A stretch of 64,000 nt of DNA from Cupriavidus necator N-1 (GTDB lineage: Bacteria; Pseudomonadota; Gammaproteobacteria; Burkholderiales; Burkholderiaceae). The position numbers were made by a program, and so were the translations under genes. Location: contig NC_015723.1 of NCBI RefSeq assembly GCF_000219215.1, positions 1,984,001 through 2,048,000 on the forward strand, given 5' to 3'. Positions within the stretch are counted from its first letter, which is position 1, and each line of letters starts with the position of its first letter. The notes beneath the pieces were generated by a model, which saw only the letters and a list, made by a program, of their open reading frames with translations, had not been told where the DNA came from and did not search any database. Of this stretch, positions 42,886-52,339 are shown piece by piece.

Positions 42886-44433
42886 ATGACCGAATTGCTA
42901 TCCAACTACCTCGGCGGCAAGTGGCAGGCCGGCAGCGGTGCCGGCACGCCCTTGTTCGATCCGGTGCTGGGCGACGAACTGGTGCGCGTGGACGCCACCG
43001 GGCTGGACCTCGCGGCCGGCTTCGCCTTTGCCCGCGAACAAGGCGGCGCTGCCCTGCGCGCGCTGACCTATCGCCAGCGCGCCGCGTTGCTGGCCGACAT
43101 CGTCAAGGTGCTGCAGGCCAATCGCGATGCCTATTACGACATCGCCACGGCCAACAGCGGCACCGTCAGGAACGACTCCGCGGTCGACATCGATGGCGGC
43201 ATCTTCACGCTGGGCACTTATGCAAAGCTGGGCGATACGCTCGGCGACCGGCACTACCTGCTGGATGGCGAGGCCGCGCGGCTGGGCAAGGACCCGTTGT
43301 TCCAGTCCCGGCACGTGCTGGTGCCCACGCGCGGTGTGGCGCTCTTTATCAATGCCTTCAACTTCCCGGGCTGGGGACTGTGGGAGAAGGCGGCGCCGGC
43401 ATTGCTGGCCGGCGTGCCGGTGATCGTCAAACCCGCTACCGCCACCGCCTGGCTGACCCAGCGCATGGTGCGCGACGTGGTCGAGGCCGGAGTGCTGCCG
43501 GCCGGCGCATTGTCGGTGGTGTGCGGCAGCTCGGCCGGACTGCTCGACCAGTTGCAGCCGTTCGACGTGGTGTCGTTCACCGGTTCGGCCGATACGGCCG
43601 CGGTGATCCGTTCGCACCCGGCGATCGCGCAGCGCTCGGTGCGCGTGAATATCGAGGCGGACAGCATCAATTCCGCGGTGCTGTTGCCAGGCGACGGCCC
43701 GGACACCGAAGCCTTCGACCTGCTGGTCAAGGAATTGGTGCGGGAGATGACGGTCAAGTCAGGCCAGAAATGCACCGCGATCCGGCGCGTGTTCGTGCCC
43801 GGGGCGCTGTTCGCGCAAGCTGCCGAGGCCATCGGTGCGCGCCTGTCGAAAGTCACCGTGGGCAACCCGCGCAACGACGCCGTACGCATGGGCGCGCTGG
43901 TCAGCCGCGCACAGTTCAACGCCGTACAGGAAGGCCTTGCAAACCTGCGCAAGCATGCACAGGTGCTGCACGACGGCACGCAGCAGCCACTGGTCGATGC
44001 CGATCCCGCCGTAGCCTGCTGCATCGGCCCGATCTTGCTCGGCGTCAACGATGCGGACGCCGCCGCCGCGGTGCATGACACCGAAGTCTTCGGCCCCGTA
44101 GCCACCCTGCTGCCCTACCGCGATACCGCCCACGCGCTCACGCTGGTGCGCCGCGGCCAGGGCTCGCTGGTGACATCGCTCTATGGCAATGACGCTGCCG
44201 CGCTGGGCGCCGCCGCGGTGGAGCTGGCCGACAGCCACGGCCGCGTGCACGTGATCTCGCCCGACGTCGGGCAACTCCACACCGGCCACGGCAACGTGAT
44301 GCCGCAATCGCTGCACGGCGGCCCCGGCCGCGCCGGCGGCGGCGAGGAACTGGGCGGCCTGCGTGCGCTGAATTTCTACCACCGCCGCAGCGCCATCCAG
44401 GCCAGCACCGCGGTGCTCGACACCCTCGCCTGA
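42886..44433 (+). CDS. boxD: 3,4-dehydroadipyl-CoA semialdehyde dehydrogenase BoxD
   Basis: 515 residues from ATG 42886, 8 bp after the DUF4863 stop. It is an aldehyde dehydrogenase with VKPATATAWLTQ, SFTGSADTAA, catalytic Cys in KSGQKCTAIRR and the C-terminal LHGGPGRAGGGEELGG typical of PaaZ/BoxD-type enzymes. It oxidises the semialdehyde formed by BoxC with NADP, feeding a beta-oxidation route to succinyl-CoA and acetyl-CoA. The frameshifted 5' frame of DUF4863 runs in phase into boxD with no stop between them. Confidence 0.93.
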   Translation: MTELLSNYLGGKWQAGSGAGTPLFDPVLGDELVRVDATGLDLAAGFAFAREQGGAALRALTYRQRAALLADIVKVLQANRDAYYDIATANSGTVRNDSAVDIDGGIFTLGTYAKLGDTLGDRHYLLDGEAARLGKDPLFQSRHVLVPTRGVALFINAFNFPGWGLWEKAAPALLAGVPVIVKPATATAWLTQRMVRDVVEAGVLPAGALSVVCGSSAGLLDQLQPFDVVSFTGSADTAAVIRSHPAIAQRSVRVNIEADSINSAVLLPGDGPDTEAFDLLVKELVREMTVKSGQKCTAIRRVFVPGALFAQAAEAIGARLSKVTVGNPRNDAVRMGALVSRAQFNAVQEGLANLRKHAQVLHDGTQQPLVDADPAVACCIGPILLGVNDADAAAAVHDTEVFGPVATLLPYRDTAHALTLVRRGQGSLVTSLYGNDAAALGAAAVELADSHGRVHVISPDVGQLHTGHGNVMPQSLHGGPGRAGGGEELGGLRALNFYHRRSAIQASTAVLDTLA

Positions 44434-44516
44434 CAGTCAGCCATCCGGCTTTACCGCGCCGCCACGCCCGCGTGGCGGCGCGCAGCACACCGTACACCAG
44501 AAACGGGGAGACACGC

Positions 44517-46121
44517 ATGACCGCCATCACAGCAGACGTCCCGGTCCAGCCGCCGGGCACGTCCTTCAACTTTGCGGCGCACCTGCTCGGCTGCAACGCG
44601 GGGCGCACCGGCAAGACCGCCTATATCGACGACGACGGCCAGCTTAGCTATGGCGAACTGGCGCAGCAGGTGCGCCGCCTGGCCGCCGCGCTGCTTGATG
44701 CCGGCATCCGCCGCGAGGAGCGCGTGCTGCTGCTGATGCACGACTGCACGGACTGGCCGGTGTGCTTCCTGGGCGCGATGTATGCCGGCATCGTGCCGGT
44801 TGCCGTCAATACGCTGCTGACCGCCGACGACTACGTCTACATGCTGCAGCACAGCCGCGCGCAGGCGGTACTGGTCTCGGCCGCGCTGCTGCCGCTGCTG
44901 CAGGAAGCGCTGGCGCGGCCCGGGCATGAAGTCGGCAAGGTGTTCGTGTCGCGGGCGCGCGGGCCGCTGCCGGACGGCATGGTGGCGCTCGATACCGTGC
45001 TCGCCACGCAAGCGCCGTTGTCCGCGCCTGCCGCGACCAGTCCCGACGATCCCGGCTTCTGGCTCTATTCGTCCGGCTCGACCGGGCAGCCCAAGGGCGT
45101 GGTGCACAGCCACGGAAATCCGTACTGGACAGTCAGCCTGTATGCGGGCCCCGTGCTCGGCCTGCAGGAACAGGACATCTGCTTCTCCGCGGCCAAGCTC
45201 TATTTCGCCTACGGGCTCGGCAATGGCCTCAGCTTCCCGCTCAGCGTGGGCGCGACGGTAGTGCTGATGGCCGAGCGGCCCACGCCCGAAGCCACCTTCC
45301 GCCGCTGGCGCGAGCAGAAGCCGACCGTATTCTTCGGCGCGCCCACGGGCTATGCCGGCATGCTCGCATCGCCGGCGCTGCCCGCGCGCGACGAGGTGGC
45401 GCTGCGGCTGTGCTCGTCCGCCGGCGAGGCGTTGCCCGCCGACATCGGCCAGCGCTTCACCGCGCATTTTGGCTGCGAGATCATCGACGGCATCGGCTCC
45501 ACCGAGATGCTGCATATCTTCCTGTCGAACCGGCCCGGCCAGGTGCGCTACGGCACCACCGGGTGGCCGGTGCCGGGCTACACCATCGAACTGCGCGACG
45601 AGGAAGGCCGCCCGGTGCCCGACGGCGAAATCGGCGACCTCTATATCCAGGGCCCCAGCGCCGCCATGATGTACTGGGCCAACCGCGAGAAGTCGCGCGA
45701 GACCTTCCGCGGCGGCTGGACCAAGAGCGGCGACAAGTACGTGCGCAACCCCGACGGCACCTACAGCTACGCCGGGCGCAGCGACGACATGCTCAAGGTC
45801 AGCGGCATCTACGTATCGCCGTTCGAGGTCGAGGCCACGCTGGTGCAGCACCCGGCCGTGCTGGAAGCCGCGGTGATCGGCGTGCCCGACCAGGAAGGGC
45901 TGGTCAAGACCAAGGCCTTCGTGGTGCTGAAGGCGGGCGCGCAGCTTGGCGACGGCGAGCTGAAGGCCTTCGTCAAGGAACGGCTGGCCGCCTACAAATA
46001 CCCGCGTGCGATCGAGTTTGTCGAGGCACTGCCCAAGACCGCCACGGGCAAGATCCAGCGTTTCGTATTGCGCGAGCGCGAACTGAAGGCCGCCGAAGAG
46101 CGCGCCGCCGCGGTGGCGTGA
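44517..46121 (+). CDS. bclA: Benzoate-CoA ligase
   Basis: 534 residues from ATG 44517, with GGGGAGA upstream. AMP-forming ligase motifs are YSSGSTGQPKGVVHSH, IGSTEMLHIFLSNRPG, YAGRSDDMLKVSGIYVSPFE and the catalytic Lys in PKTATGKIQRF. The close fit to BclA/BadA benzoate-CoA ligases and the box context indicate ATP-dependent activation of benzoate to benzoyl-CoA. That product is both substrate of BoxAB and inducer of BoxR. It is co-directional with boxD and the transporter. Confidence 0.94.
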   Translation: MTAITADVPVQPPGTSFNFAAHLLGCNAGRTGKTAYIDDDGQLSYGELAQQVRRLAAALLDAGIRREERVLLLMHDCTDWPVCFLGAMYAGIVPVAVNTLLTADDYVYMLQHSRAQAVLVSAALLPLLQEALARPGHEVGKVFVSRARGPLPDGMVALDTVLATQAPLSAPAATSPDDPGFWLYSSGSTGQPKGVVHSHGNPYWTVSLYAGPVLGLQEQDICFSAAKLYFAYGLGNGLSFPLSVGATVVLMAERPTPEATFRRWREQKPTVFFGAPTGYAGMLASPALPARDEVALRLCSSAGEALPADIGQRFTAHFGCEIIDGIGSTEMLHIFLSNRPGQVRYGTTGWPVPGYTIELRDEEGRPVPDGEIGDLYIQGPSAAMMYWANREKSRETFRGGWTKSGDKYVRNPDGTYSYAGRSDDMLKVSGIYVSPFEVEATLVQHPAVLEAAVIGVPDQEGLVKTKAFVVLKAGAQLGDGELKAFVKERLAAYKYPRAIEFVEALPKTATGKIQRFVLRERELKAAEERAAAVA

Positions 46122-46168
46122 CCGGCAACGCCGGCCGCCCCGCCATACCACCATACCGGAGACAAACC

Positions 46169-47527
46169 ATGCGTCAGATCGATGTCCACAAGCTGGCCGA
46201 CGAGGCCCGCTTCAACCGCTTCCACGCGCTTATCCTGTTCTGGTGCGCGATCATCATCATCTTCGACGGCTACGACCTGGCCGTCGCCGGTATCGCGCTG
46301 CCATCGATCATGAAGCAGATGGGCGTGACGGCCACCAGCGCGGGCTTCATGGTCAGCTCGGCGCTGTTCGGCATGATGTTCGGCGCGATCTTCCTTGGCA
46401 CCGTGGCCGACCGCATCGGCCGCAGGCGCGCCATCGCCATCTGTATTGCGCTATTCAGCGTCTTCACCGCGGCGGCTGGCTTTACCAGCGACCCGGTAAC
46501 GTTCAGCATCACGCGCTTTCTCGCGGGCCTGGGCATCGGCGGCGTGATGCCAAACGTGGTGGCGCAGATGACCGAGTACTCGCCGCGCAAGCTGCGCGGC
46601 ACACTGGTGACGCTGATGTTTAGCGGCTATTCGGTCGGCGGCATGCTGGCCGCGCTGCTGGGCAAGGGGCTGATCGAGAGCTATGGCTGGCAGTCGGTTT
46701 TCCTCGCTGCCGGCCTGCCCGTGCTGCTGGTCCCGCTGGTGCTGCGCTCGCTGCCGGAGTCGATGCCCTACCTGCTCCGCACCGGCCAGACCGACGCTCT
46801 GCAATCCGTGGTATCGCGCCTGGTGCCGTCGCATCGCGCGCAAGCCGGCGACGTCTTCACGCTGGCTGCGGACGACAACGCCGGCAGCGCGCCGATCCGC
46901 CGCCTGTTCCAGGACGGCCGCGGCTTCAGCACGGTGATGTTCTGGGTGGCGTTCTTCATGTGCCTGTTTATGGTGTACGCGCTCAGCTCGTGGCTGACCA
47001 AGCTGATGGCGGGCGCGGGCTACAGCCTGGGCTCGGCGCTGACTTTCGTTCTGGTGCTGAACTTCGGCGCCATGCTCGGCGCGATCGGTGGCGGCTGGCT
47101 GGCCGACCGGCTGCCGATCAAGTACGTGCTGATCGCCATGTACTCGCTGGCCGCGGTGTCGATCACGCTGCTGGGCTACCCGATGCCCAGCGCAGCGCTG
47201 TTCGTCGTGGTGGGCCTGGCAGGTGCTTCCACCATCGGCACGCAGATCGTCACCTATGCCTATGCGGGCCAGTTCTATCCGATGGCAGTGCGCGGCACCG
47301 GCATCGGCTGGGCTTCAGGCGTGGGACGCAGCGGCGCCATCCTGGCACCGATCGTGATCGGCGTGCTGGTGGGGATGTCGTTGCCGCTGCAGCAGAACTT
47401 CCTGGCGATGGCGATCCCGGCAGTGATTGCGGTGGGGGCGGTGTCGATGATCAATCACCGGCGCTCGGCGTCGGCGCAGGCGGAAGTCGCTGCGCCGCCG
47501 GTGAGGGGGGCTGTGAAGGAAGCCTGA
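46169..47527 (+). CDS. Aromatic acid:H+ symporter (MFS, AAHS family, BenK-like)
   Basis: 452 residues with about twelve membrane segments. The AAHS signature FDGYDLAVAGIALPSI with its membrane-embedded Asp residues is in TM1, and GTVADRIGRRRA marks loop 2-3. The family imports benzoate, 4-hydroxybenzoate and similar acids with protons. Its place 47 bp after benzoate-CoA ligase makes benzoate the likely substrate. It ends the plus-strand box transcript just before a strong hairpin at 47552. Confidence 0.92.
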   Translation: MRQIDVHKLADEARFNRFHALILFWCAIIIIFDGYDLAVAGIALPSIMKQMGVTATSAGFMVSSALFGMMFGAIFLGTVADRIGRRRAIAICIALFSVFTAAAGFTSDPVTFSITRFLAGLGIGGVMPNVVAQMTEYSPRKLRGTLVTLMFSGYSVGGMLAALLGKGLIESYGWQSVFLAAGLPVLLVPLVLRSLPESMPYLLRTGQTDALQSVVSRLVPSHRAQAGDVFTLAADDNAGSAPIRRLFQDGRGFSTVMFWVAFFMCLFMVYALSSWLTKLMAGAGYSLGSALTFVLVLNFGAMLGAIGGGWLADRLPIKYVLIAMYSLAAVSITLLGYPMPSAALFVVVGLAGASTIGTQIVTYAYAGQFYPMAVRGTGIGWASGVGRSGAILAPIVIGVLVGMSLPLQQNFLAMAIPAVIAVGAVSMINHRRSASAQAEVAAPPVRGAVKEA

Positions 47528-47551
47528 GGGACCTTGCTTGCCACTTGGGTG

Positions 47552-47581
47552 TTCCCCTCTCCCGCTTGCGGGAGAGGGGAA
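47552..47581. terminator. Perfect GC-rich hairpin (short REP-like copy)
   Basis: TTCCCCTCTCCCGC-TT-GCGGGAGAGGGGAA is a perfect 14-bp stem between the convergent transporter and isochorismatase genes. It is the core of the window's REP-like repeat, without the long GC-rich arm. It is placed to act as a bidirectional terminator or 3' mRNA barrier. Confidence 0.7.
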
Positions 47582-47610
47582 CAAACCAGCGGCTCGCTGA
47601 AGGGCGTTGC

Positions 47611-48237
47611 TTACTTGCTGCCCTTCACTGCCGTGTACGCCGTAATCAAATTCCGATAGTCCGGAATATGGTTCGAGAACAGCGTGCCCAGACCCTCGAT
47701 GTCGTTGCGCCAGTCGCGATGCAGTTCGCAAGCCACGCCGAACCACGACATCAGCTGCGCGCCAGCGTCAGACATCCGTTGCCAGGCCGAATCGCGCGTG
47801 ATTTCGTTGAAGGTGCCAGAGGCATCGGTCACGACAAAGACTTCGAAACCCTCTTCGATCGCCGACAACGCCGGGAAGGCCACGCAAACCTCGGTGACCA
47901 CGCCGGCGATCAGCAGTTGCTTCTTGCCGGTGGCACGCACCGCGGCCACGAAGTCCTCGTTATCCCAGGCGTTGATCTGGCCCGGGCGCGGAATGAACGG
48001 TGCGTTCGGGAACATGGCCTTGAGCTCGGGCACCATCGGTCCGTTGGGGCCATCCTCGAAGCTGGTGGTCAGGACGGTCGGCAGCTTGAAGTACTTGGCC
48101 AGGTCGGCCAGTGCCAGCACGTTGTTCTTGAACTTGTCGGGCTCGATATCCCGCACCAGCGACAGCAGGCCGGCCTGGTGATCGACCATCAGGACGGCGG
48201 CCTGGCTCTTGTCCAGGCGCTTGTAGGGCTTGCTCAT
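47611..48237 (-). CDS. Isochorismatase-family hydrolase (YcaC-like)
   Basis: 208 residues. The cysteine-hydrolase triad is visible as D in VLMVDHQAGLL, K/R in the central region near FIPRPGQINAWDN, and C in IAGVVTEVCVAFP with a preceding cis-peptide VT. Proteins like YcaC hydrolyse unidentified amides or esters. It is downstream of a second, related hydrolase (48325-49002) on the same strand, 87 bp apart. Both may be controlled by the divergent LysR at 49154. Confidence 0.88.
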   Translation of the reverse strand: MSKPYKRLDKSQAAVLMVDHQAGLLSLVRDIEPDKFKNNVLALADLAKYFKLPTVLTTSFEDGPNGPMVPELKAMFPNAPFIPRPGQINAWDNEDFVAAVRATGKKQLLIAGVVTEVCVAFPALSAIEEGFEVFVVTDASGTFNEITRDSAWQRMSDAGAQLMSWFGVACELHRDWRNDIEGLGTLFSNHIPDYRNLITAYTAVKGSK

Positions 48238-48324
48238 GACGTTCTCCTGTGAACAGAAGGTGCGGACCCGCGGCGTTCGCCGAGGGTCCGCACCCGGGGT
48301 GTGCAGGCCGTTGCCAGCCTGGCG

Positions 48325-49002
48325 TCAGCGCTTGGAGTCCAGGACCTCGTGGTTCTTCTCCACGTCCTGGGCCTTGAGATAGCTTTCGATCAGCAGGCGG
48401 TAGGCCGGGAAGATCTGCGTGTAGACCTCGGCCCATTGCTGCGCGTCGGGGCGGTTCCAGCTCTGCTGCAGTTCAGAGGCCACGGCGGCGGTATCCATCG
48501 GCACCACGCCGGCCTGGACGATGCGCGCCAGGGTGATTTCCTGCGCCATCTTGGAATAGGTGCCCGAGGCATCCACCACGGCGAACACCTTGTAGCCGTC
48601 GGCCACCGCGCTGATCGACGGGAACGCCATGCACACGCTGGTGATGGTGCCGGCGATGATCAGGGTCTTCTTGCCCGTCTCACGCACCGCGGCGACAAAG
48701 TCGGGGTTGTCCCAGGCGTTGATCTCGCCCTTGCGCGCGACGTATTTGGCATGGGGGGCGTTTTCGTGGATTTCCGGAATCAACGGGCCGTTCGGGCCTT
48801 GCGGCACGGATGCCGTGGTGATCACTGGCAGCTTGCACAGCGTCGCCATCTTGGCCAGCGCGGCAGCACGGGCGCGCAGCTCAGGCATCGGCATATCACC
48901 AACGGTCTGGAACAGGCCGCTCTGGTGGTCGATCAGCAGCATGGCCGTATCGGCGGGATCCAGTACCGGACGCTTGCCGTTGAAATTCGCGGGTGTGGTC
49001 AT
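48325..49002 (-). CDS. Isochorismatase-family hydrolase, second paralogue
   Basis: 225 residues from ATG 49002, with GGAGA upstream. It resembles its neighbour: [34 protein letters not shown] and [14 protein letters not shown] with the nucleophilic Cys. The tandem copies have clearly diverged, so an ancient duplication or functional partnership is likely. It is divergent from a LysR regulator 151 bp away. Confidence 0.88.
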   Translation of the reverse strand: MTTPANFNGKRPVLDPADTAMLLIDHQSGLFQTVGDMPMPELRARAAALAKMATLCKLPVITTASVPQGPNGPLIPEIHENAPHAKYVARKGEINAWDNPDFVAAVRETGKKTLIIAGTITSVCMAFPSISAVADGYKVFAVVDASGTYSKMAQEITLARIVQAGVVPMDTAAVASELQQSWNRPDAQQWAEVYTQIFPAYRLLIESYLKAQDVEKNHEVLDSKR

Positions 49003-49153
49003 GTGGCTTTCTCCTATGCGGTTGGCGAAACCGGCGACTCGGGGCAGTCCCAAGCCGACCGTGTGGGCAAAGCATAGGTCTTGGCAGATCGCACCGGTAG
49101 GACGGAAAATCTGCCCTCAGCGTCCTACTGGCAGGACGACAGGAGCCGCCCGC

Positions 49154-50062
49154 TTGCATCCCGACCTGAATGACCTGTATTACTTCGCGCAGGTAGTCGA
49201 CCACCAGGGCTTTGCGCCCGCCGGGCGCGTGCTCGGCATACCCAAGTCCAAGCTGAGCCGGCGCGTGGCCATGCTGGAAGAGCGCCTCGGCGTGCGCCTG
49301 ATCCAGCGCTCGACGCGGCGCTTCTCCGTGACAGAACTGGGACAGACGTACTACACCCACTGCAAGGCCATGCTGGTGGAGGCCGAAGCGGCCGAGAGCG
49401 CGATCGTGCAAACCCGCGCCGAACCCAGCGGCCTGGTGCGCATGAGCTGCCCGGTGGCGCTGCTGCACGCGCGCGTGGGCGACATGATTGCGGATTTCAT
49501 GGCGGCGAACCCCAAGGTCATCGTGCACCTGGAAGCCACCAACCGGCGCGTGGACGTGGTGGCAGAGGGGATCGACCTGGCCATCCGCGTGCGCGTGCCG
49601 CCACTGGAAGACAGCGACCTGGTGATGCGCGTGCTGGCCGAGCGCGCCTGGTGCTTCGTGGCCAGCCCGGCGCTGCTGGCCGGCCATGGGCCGCTGCTGG
49701 CGCCCGCGGACCTCAACGCGCTGCCAACGCTGGACCTGGGCCCGCCGCGCCCCTCGCACACCTGGTCGCTGTATGGCCCCGATGGCGCCAGCGCCGACCT
49801 GCACCACAAGCCCCGGCTGGTCACCGACGACATGATCATGCTGCGCACCGCGGCCGTGGCCGGTGCCGGCATCGTGCAGCTGCCGGTCATGATGATGACC
49901 GACGAGCTGCGCGATGGCCGGCTGGTGAAGGTCCTGCCGGACTGGTCGGTCAGGGGCGGCGTGATCCACGCCGTGTTCCCGTCACGGCGCGGGCTGCTGC
50001 CTTCGGTGCGTGAACTGATCGACTTCCTGTCGCAGCGCTTCGCGCAGATCAGCGAACACTGA
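49154..50062 (+). CDS. LysR-family transcriptional regulator
   Basis: 302 residues from a TTG at 49154, chosen because AGGAG lies 8 nt upstream and translation from there begins directly at the HTH (HPDLNDLYYFAQVVDHQGFA). The helix-turn-helix continues GIPKSKLSRRVAMLEERLGV. The effector domain includes IDLAIRVRVPPLEDSDL. It is divergent from the two isochorismatase-like genes and probably regulates them. Confidence 0.88.
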   Translation: MHPDLNDLYYFAQVVDHQGFAPAGRVLGIPKSKLSRRVAMLEERLGVRLIQRSTRRFSVTELGQTYYTHCKAMLVEAEAAESAIVQTRAEPSGLVRMSCPVALLHARVGDMIADFMAANPKVIVHLEATNRRVDVVAEGIDLAIRVRVPPLEDSDLVMRVLAERAWCFVASPALLAGHGPLLAPADLNALPTLDLGPPRPSHTWSLYGPDGASADLHHKPRLVTDDMIMLRTAAVAGAGIVQLPVMMMTDELRDGRLVKVLPDWSVRGGVIHAVFPSRRGLLPSVRELIDFLSQRFAQISEH

Positions 50063-50487
50063 GCACTACAAGGCGGCCGCACCAGGGGCACTGCCCGTCA
50101 CGCGGGCAGGATTGGCCCGGAAGTGGTATCATTCGGCATTCTATGCACGGATCGGCAACGCCCGACATCCGTGCGCCAGCCGCAAGACAATCTCACAAAA
50201 GCATTCAGCGGCGGCATATCGGGCGTACACCCGATGCGTCTTTGGGCCGAACGGCCCACCACCCTTATCCGACCGGCGGCATGTCCGCTCCGCAACGATC
50301 GCCCCTGTACCCGGCGCATCGGCTTGCGCAGGCATGGTCCACTTCACGCCAGATTCAACGCCCGTGCTGCCGCGCGGGCCCGACGCTGGCACACAGCAAC
50401 GGCGAACGGCCGCCACCGCGCGACGCTCAGCATCGGCAATCCGATGCATTGCGCCACTTGCGGCCGCGCCCATGAACAGGCATCACA
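50063..50487. other. 425-bp intergenic region, no convincing gene
   Basis: It contains a stem CTGCCCG-TCACG-CGGGCAG (50091-50109) just after the LysR stop, without a T-run. Several overlapping open frames exist on both strands, but they mutually conflict, lack ribosome-binding sites and have the low-complexity look of GC-rich shadow frames. No RNA gene was recognised. Confidence 0.5.
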
Positions 50488-50712
50488 TTGAATCGAATCA
50501 ACCCTACCCCTTACACCGTTTCCGTCTATCCCATCCAGCAGGAACCCGGCCTCTGGTTCGCGACCTACATGATTGCGGAATACCGCAATGGCGCCGAACG
50601 CATCGTCGCCAACGTGGCAATGCGCCACGACACGCACCGCTCTGAAGCCCGCGCGAGGCAGTCAGCCCGCCGTGCCGGCGAACGCGCCGCGGCACGCCTG
50701 CGCCAGCAGTAA
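50488..50712 (+). CDS. Small conserved-looking hypothetical protein
   Basis: 74 residues from a TTG at 50488. The sequence SVYPIQQEPGLWFATYMIAE and NGAERIVANVAMRHDTHRS looks like real protein, with a basic alanine/arginine-rich C-terminus (ARQSARRAGERAAARLRQQ) that may be helical and bind nucleic acid. I do not know the family. The ribosome-binding site is weak. It precedes the IF-1 gene by about 100 bp. Confidence 0.55.
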   Translation: MNRINPTPYTVSVYPIQQEPGLWFATYMIAEYRNGAERIVANVAMRHDTHRSEARARQSARRAGERAAARLRQQ

Positions 50713-50810
50713 GCCAGGCATAGCAAGCCCCATCCCATCGGCCAGTTGGTGTCCAGTTGGCCGTCACAACAGCTCGCGCACAAGCGGCGCGGCTACAGCA
50801 AGGAGCCTCC

Positions 50811-51032
50811 TTGGCAAAAGAAGAACTGGTCGAATTTGGCGGCAAGGTGTCGGAAGTCCTGCCCGACAACCGTTTCCGCGTGATCCTGGAAAACGGCTTC
50901 GAAGTCTGGGCGTACTCGTCCGGACGGCTGAAGAAGAACCGCATCCGCGTGCTGGCGGGCGACCGCGTCACGCTGGAGATGTCGCCCTACGACCTCACCA
51001 AGGGACGCATCAACTACCGGCACAAGTCGTAA
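50811..51032 (+). CDS. infA: Translation initiation factor IF-1 (paralogue)
   Basis: 73 residues from a TTG at 50811, with AAGGAG upstream. The S1-like OB fold reads [40 protein letters not shown] and [15 protein letters not shown], ending INYRHKS. IF-1 binds the 30S A site during initiation. Its location away from ribosomal protein genes suggests an additional infA copy, as many betaproteobacteria have more than one. It sits among stress-type small genes. Confidence 0.92.
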   Translation: MAKEELVEFGGKVSEVLPDNRFRVILENGFEVWAYSSGRLKKNRIRVLAGDRVTLEMSPYDLTKGRINYRHKS

Positions 51033-51118
51033 AGCCAGCGTCCCCTCGCCATGGCATGCGCCGCGCCGGCGCGTGCCGTCCCGCTAACGATTCATCCCTC
51101 AATCAAGGAGAACCGATC

Positions 51119-51373
51119 ATGTCCGTCATCGAAGAATGGGAAGCCGTGCACCTGACGCCCGAAGGCTGGCAGGCAGGCAGTTACCGGCATGCACCGTGGC
51201 AGGCGGTTGAAGTCGCACCGCCCGCGTCAGGCGTGCTGACCGTCAGGCGCCATGTGACGGCCACCTATTGCGGGCCGTCGCGCGCGGTGGAAGACCGTAC
51301 TCCCGAGATCGCCGACATGGCGCTGATCGAGGCGCTGCTGGAGCGCCACGGCGACCCAGTATTCCAGATCTGA
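51119..51373 (+). CDS. Small hypothetical protein
   Basis: 84 residues from ATG 51119 with a good AAGGAG upstream. It is acidic and globular-looking (EEWEAVHLTPEGWQAGSYRH, ALIEALLERHGDPVFQI). No domain is recognised. It follows infA by 86 bp on the same strand and converges on the gene at 51403. Confidence 0.7.
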   Translation: MSVIEEWEAVHLTPEGWQAGSYRHAPWQAVEVAPPASGVLTVRRHVTATYCGPSRAVEDRTPEIADMALIEALLERHGDPVFQI

Positions 51374-51402
51374 CTGACCGGGCTTGACGATTGCGTGCGG
51401 CC

Positions 51403-51777
51403 TCAGCCAAGCACGCGCACATGCGGCCGGGCCGTCCTGAGCCCCGCGCCGACCGGCCTCAGCTCGCCGTCCCATGGTGAGGCGGCGAGGTCCAGAACCG
51501 AATCGCCCTCGCGTGCCTTGTCGTGCAACTGGTCGCGCACCACCTGGCCGATGGCCAGGCGGCACAGCGCCTCGCCGCTGGCGGCAAGCTGACCCTGCAG
51601 GGCCCCTTGCTCGGCCAGCACGCCGAACGACCGCCGCCCCACACCCACGAAGCTGGTGAACAGCACCCCAGTGGGACGCTCCGCATCGATAAAGCAGACT
51701 GCTACGTGATAGGTGATGCCTTTGCCCTCACCGGGCAACGTGCACAGAAAACCAGATGATCCCGAACGCATGTCCAT
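51403..51777 (-). CDS. Hypothetical protein
   Basis: 124 residues from ATG 51777, with AAGGAG upstream. The middle has plausible fold-like segments (HVAVCFIDAERPTGVLFTSF), and there are no membrane segments. The family is not recognised. It lies upstream of nothing obvious on its strand and is preceded, 94 bp away, by the paralogous pair 51871/52340. Confidence 0.6.
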   Translation of the reverse strand: MDMRSGSSGFLCTLPGEGKGITYHVAVCFIDAERPTGVLFTSFVGVGRRSFGVLAEQGALQGQLAASGEALCRLAIGQVVRDQLHDKAREGDSVLDLAASPWDGELRPVGAGLRTARPHVRVLG

Positions 51778-51870
51778 GAACGGACTCCTTGCAGTCTGAC
51801 GGATAGCGCCGCGCCTGTTTCCCCGCTCCGCAAACGGCCTGTATCAGGCCGCTGCGGAACCGGATAATAC

Positions 51871-52215
51871 CTAGATCGACGTCACGGATTCGCCAGCGAC
51901 CAGGCCATTGATGATATCTTCGCCGAACTGCAGCGCACCGCGGCGCGCCGAGCCGATGTTCTCCCAACGCGATTCACCCATGGGGTACACGCGCGCATGG
52001 TCGCTGCCAGGGCGATAGCCCTCGCGGCAAATCACGATCGACGCGAGGAAGCTGTTGTCGGGCTTGATGCGCGGCCAGGCCTGCTCAGGCCGATGGCGAT
52101 AAACCAGGGGATACAGATCGAAACCCTTGTAGCTGGCAAAGGGCGTACTGCCGGGAACAGTGTTGCCGGGACTGCGGCTGGGACTGCTGTCGCTCACGAC
52201 ATCTCCATGCGGCAT
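51871..52215 (-). CDS. Small protein of a tandem paralogous pair (downstream copy)
   Basis: 114 residues from ATG 52215. It shares the core YKGFDLYPLVYRHRPEQAWP ... ARRGALQFGEDIINGLVAGESV with the neighbour at 52340-52642. The N-terminal ~30 residues are serine/proline-rich and unlike the neighbour. I recognise no characterised family. The start is uncertain because no strong ribosome-binding site is present. Confidence 0.68.
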   Translation of the reverse strand: MPHGDVVSDSSPSRSPGNTVPGSTPFASYKGFDLYPLVYRHRPEQAWPRIKPDNSFLASIVICREGYRPGSDHARVYPMGESRWENIGSARRGALQFGEDIINGLVAGESVTSI

Positions 52216-52339
52216 CGTGCCGCGCTGATAGGAAGGATTGCTGAACTCATGTGGATCACGCGCACGACATGAGCTATGGCCCTGCGCGGGCGTCAGTGGT
52301 AAAGAATGCACCACGGCGCCAGGGCCCGTCGTCGGACCT

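Noticed and set aside
42412..44433. A genuine DUF4863-BoxD fusion protein
   Set aside because: After the C run the frame no longer encodes DUF4863-like sequence, whereas the next frame does; the fused frame is a by-product of a frameshift.
50098..50491. Overlapping open frames of 73-122 codons between the LysR and 50488 genes
   Set aside because: They conflict with each other on both strands, lack ribosome-binding sites and show no domain.
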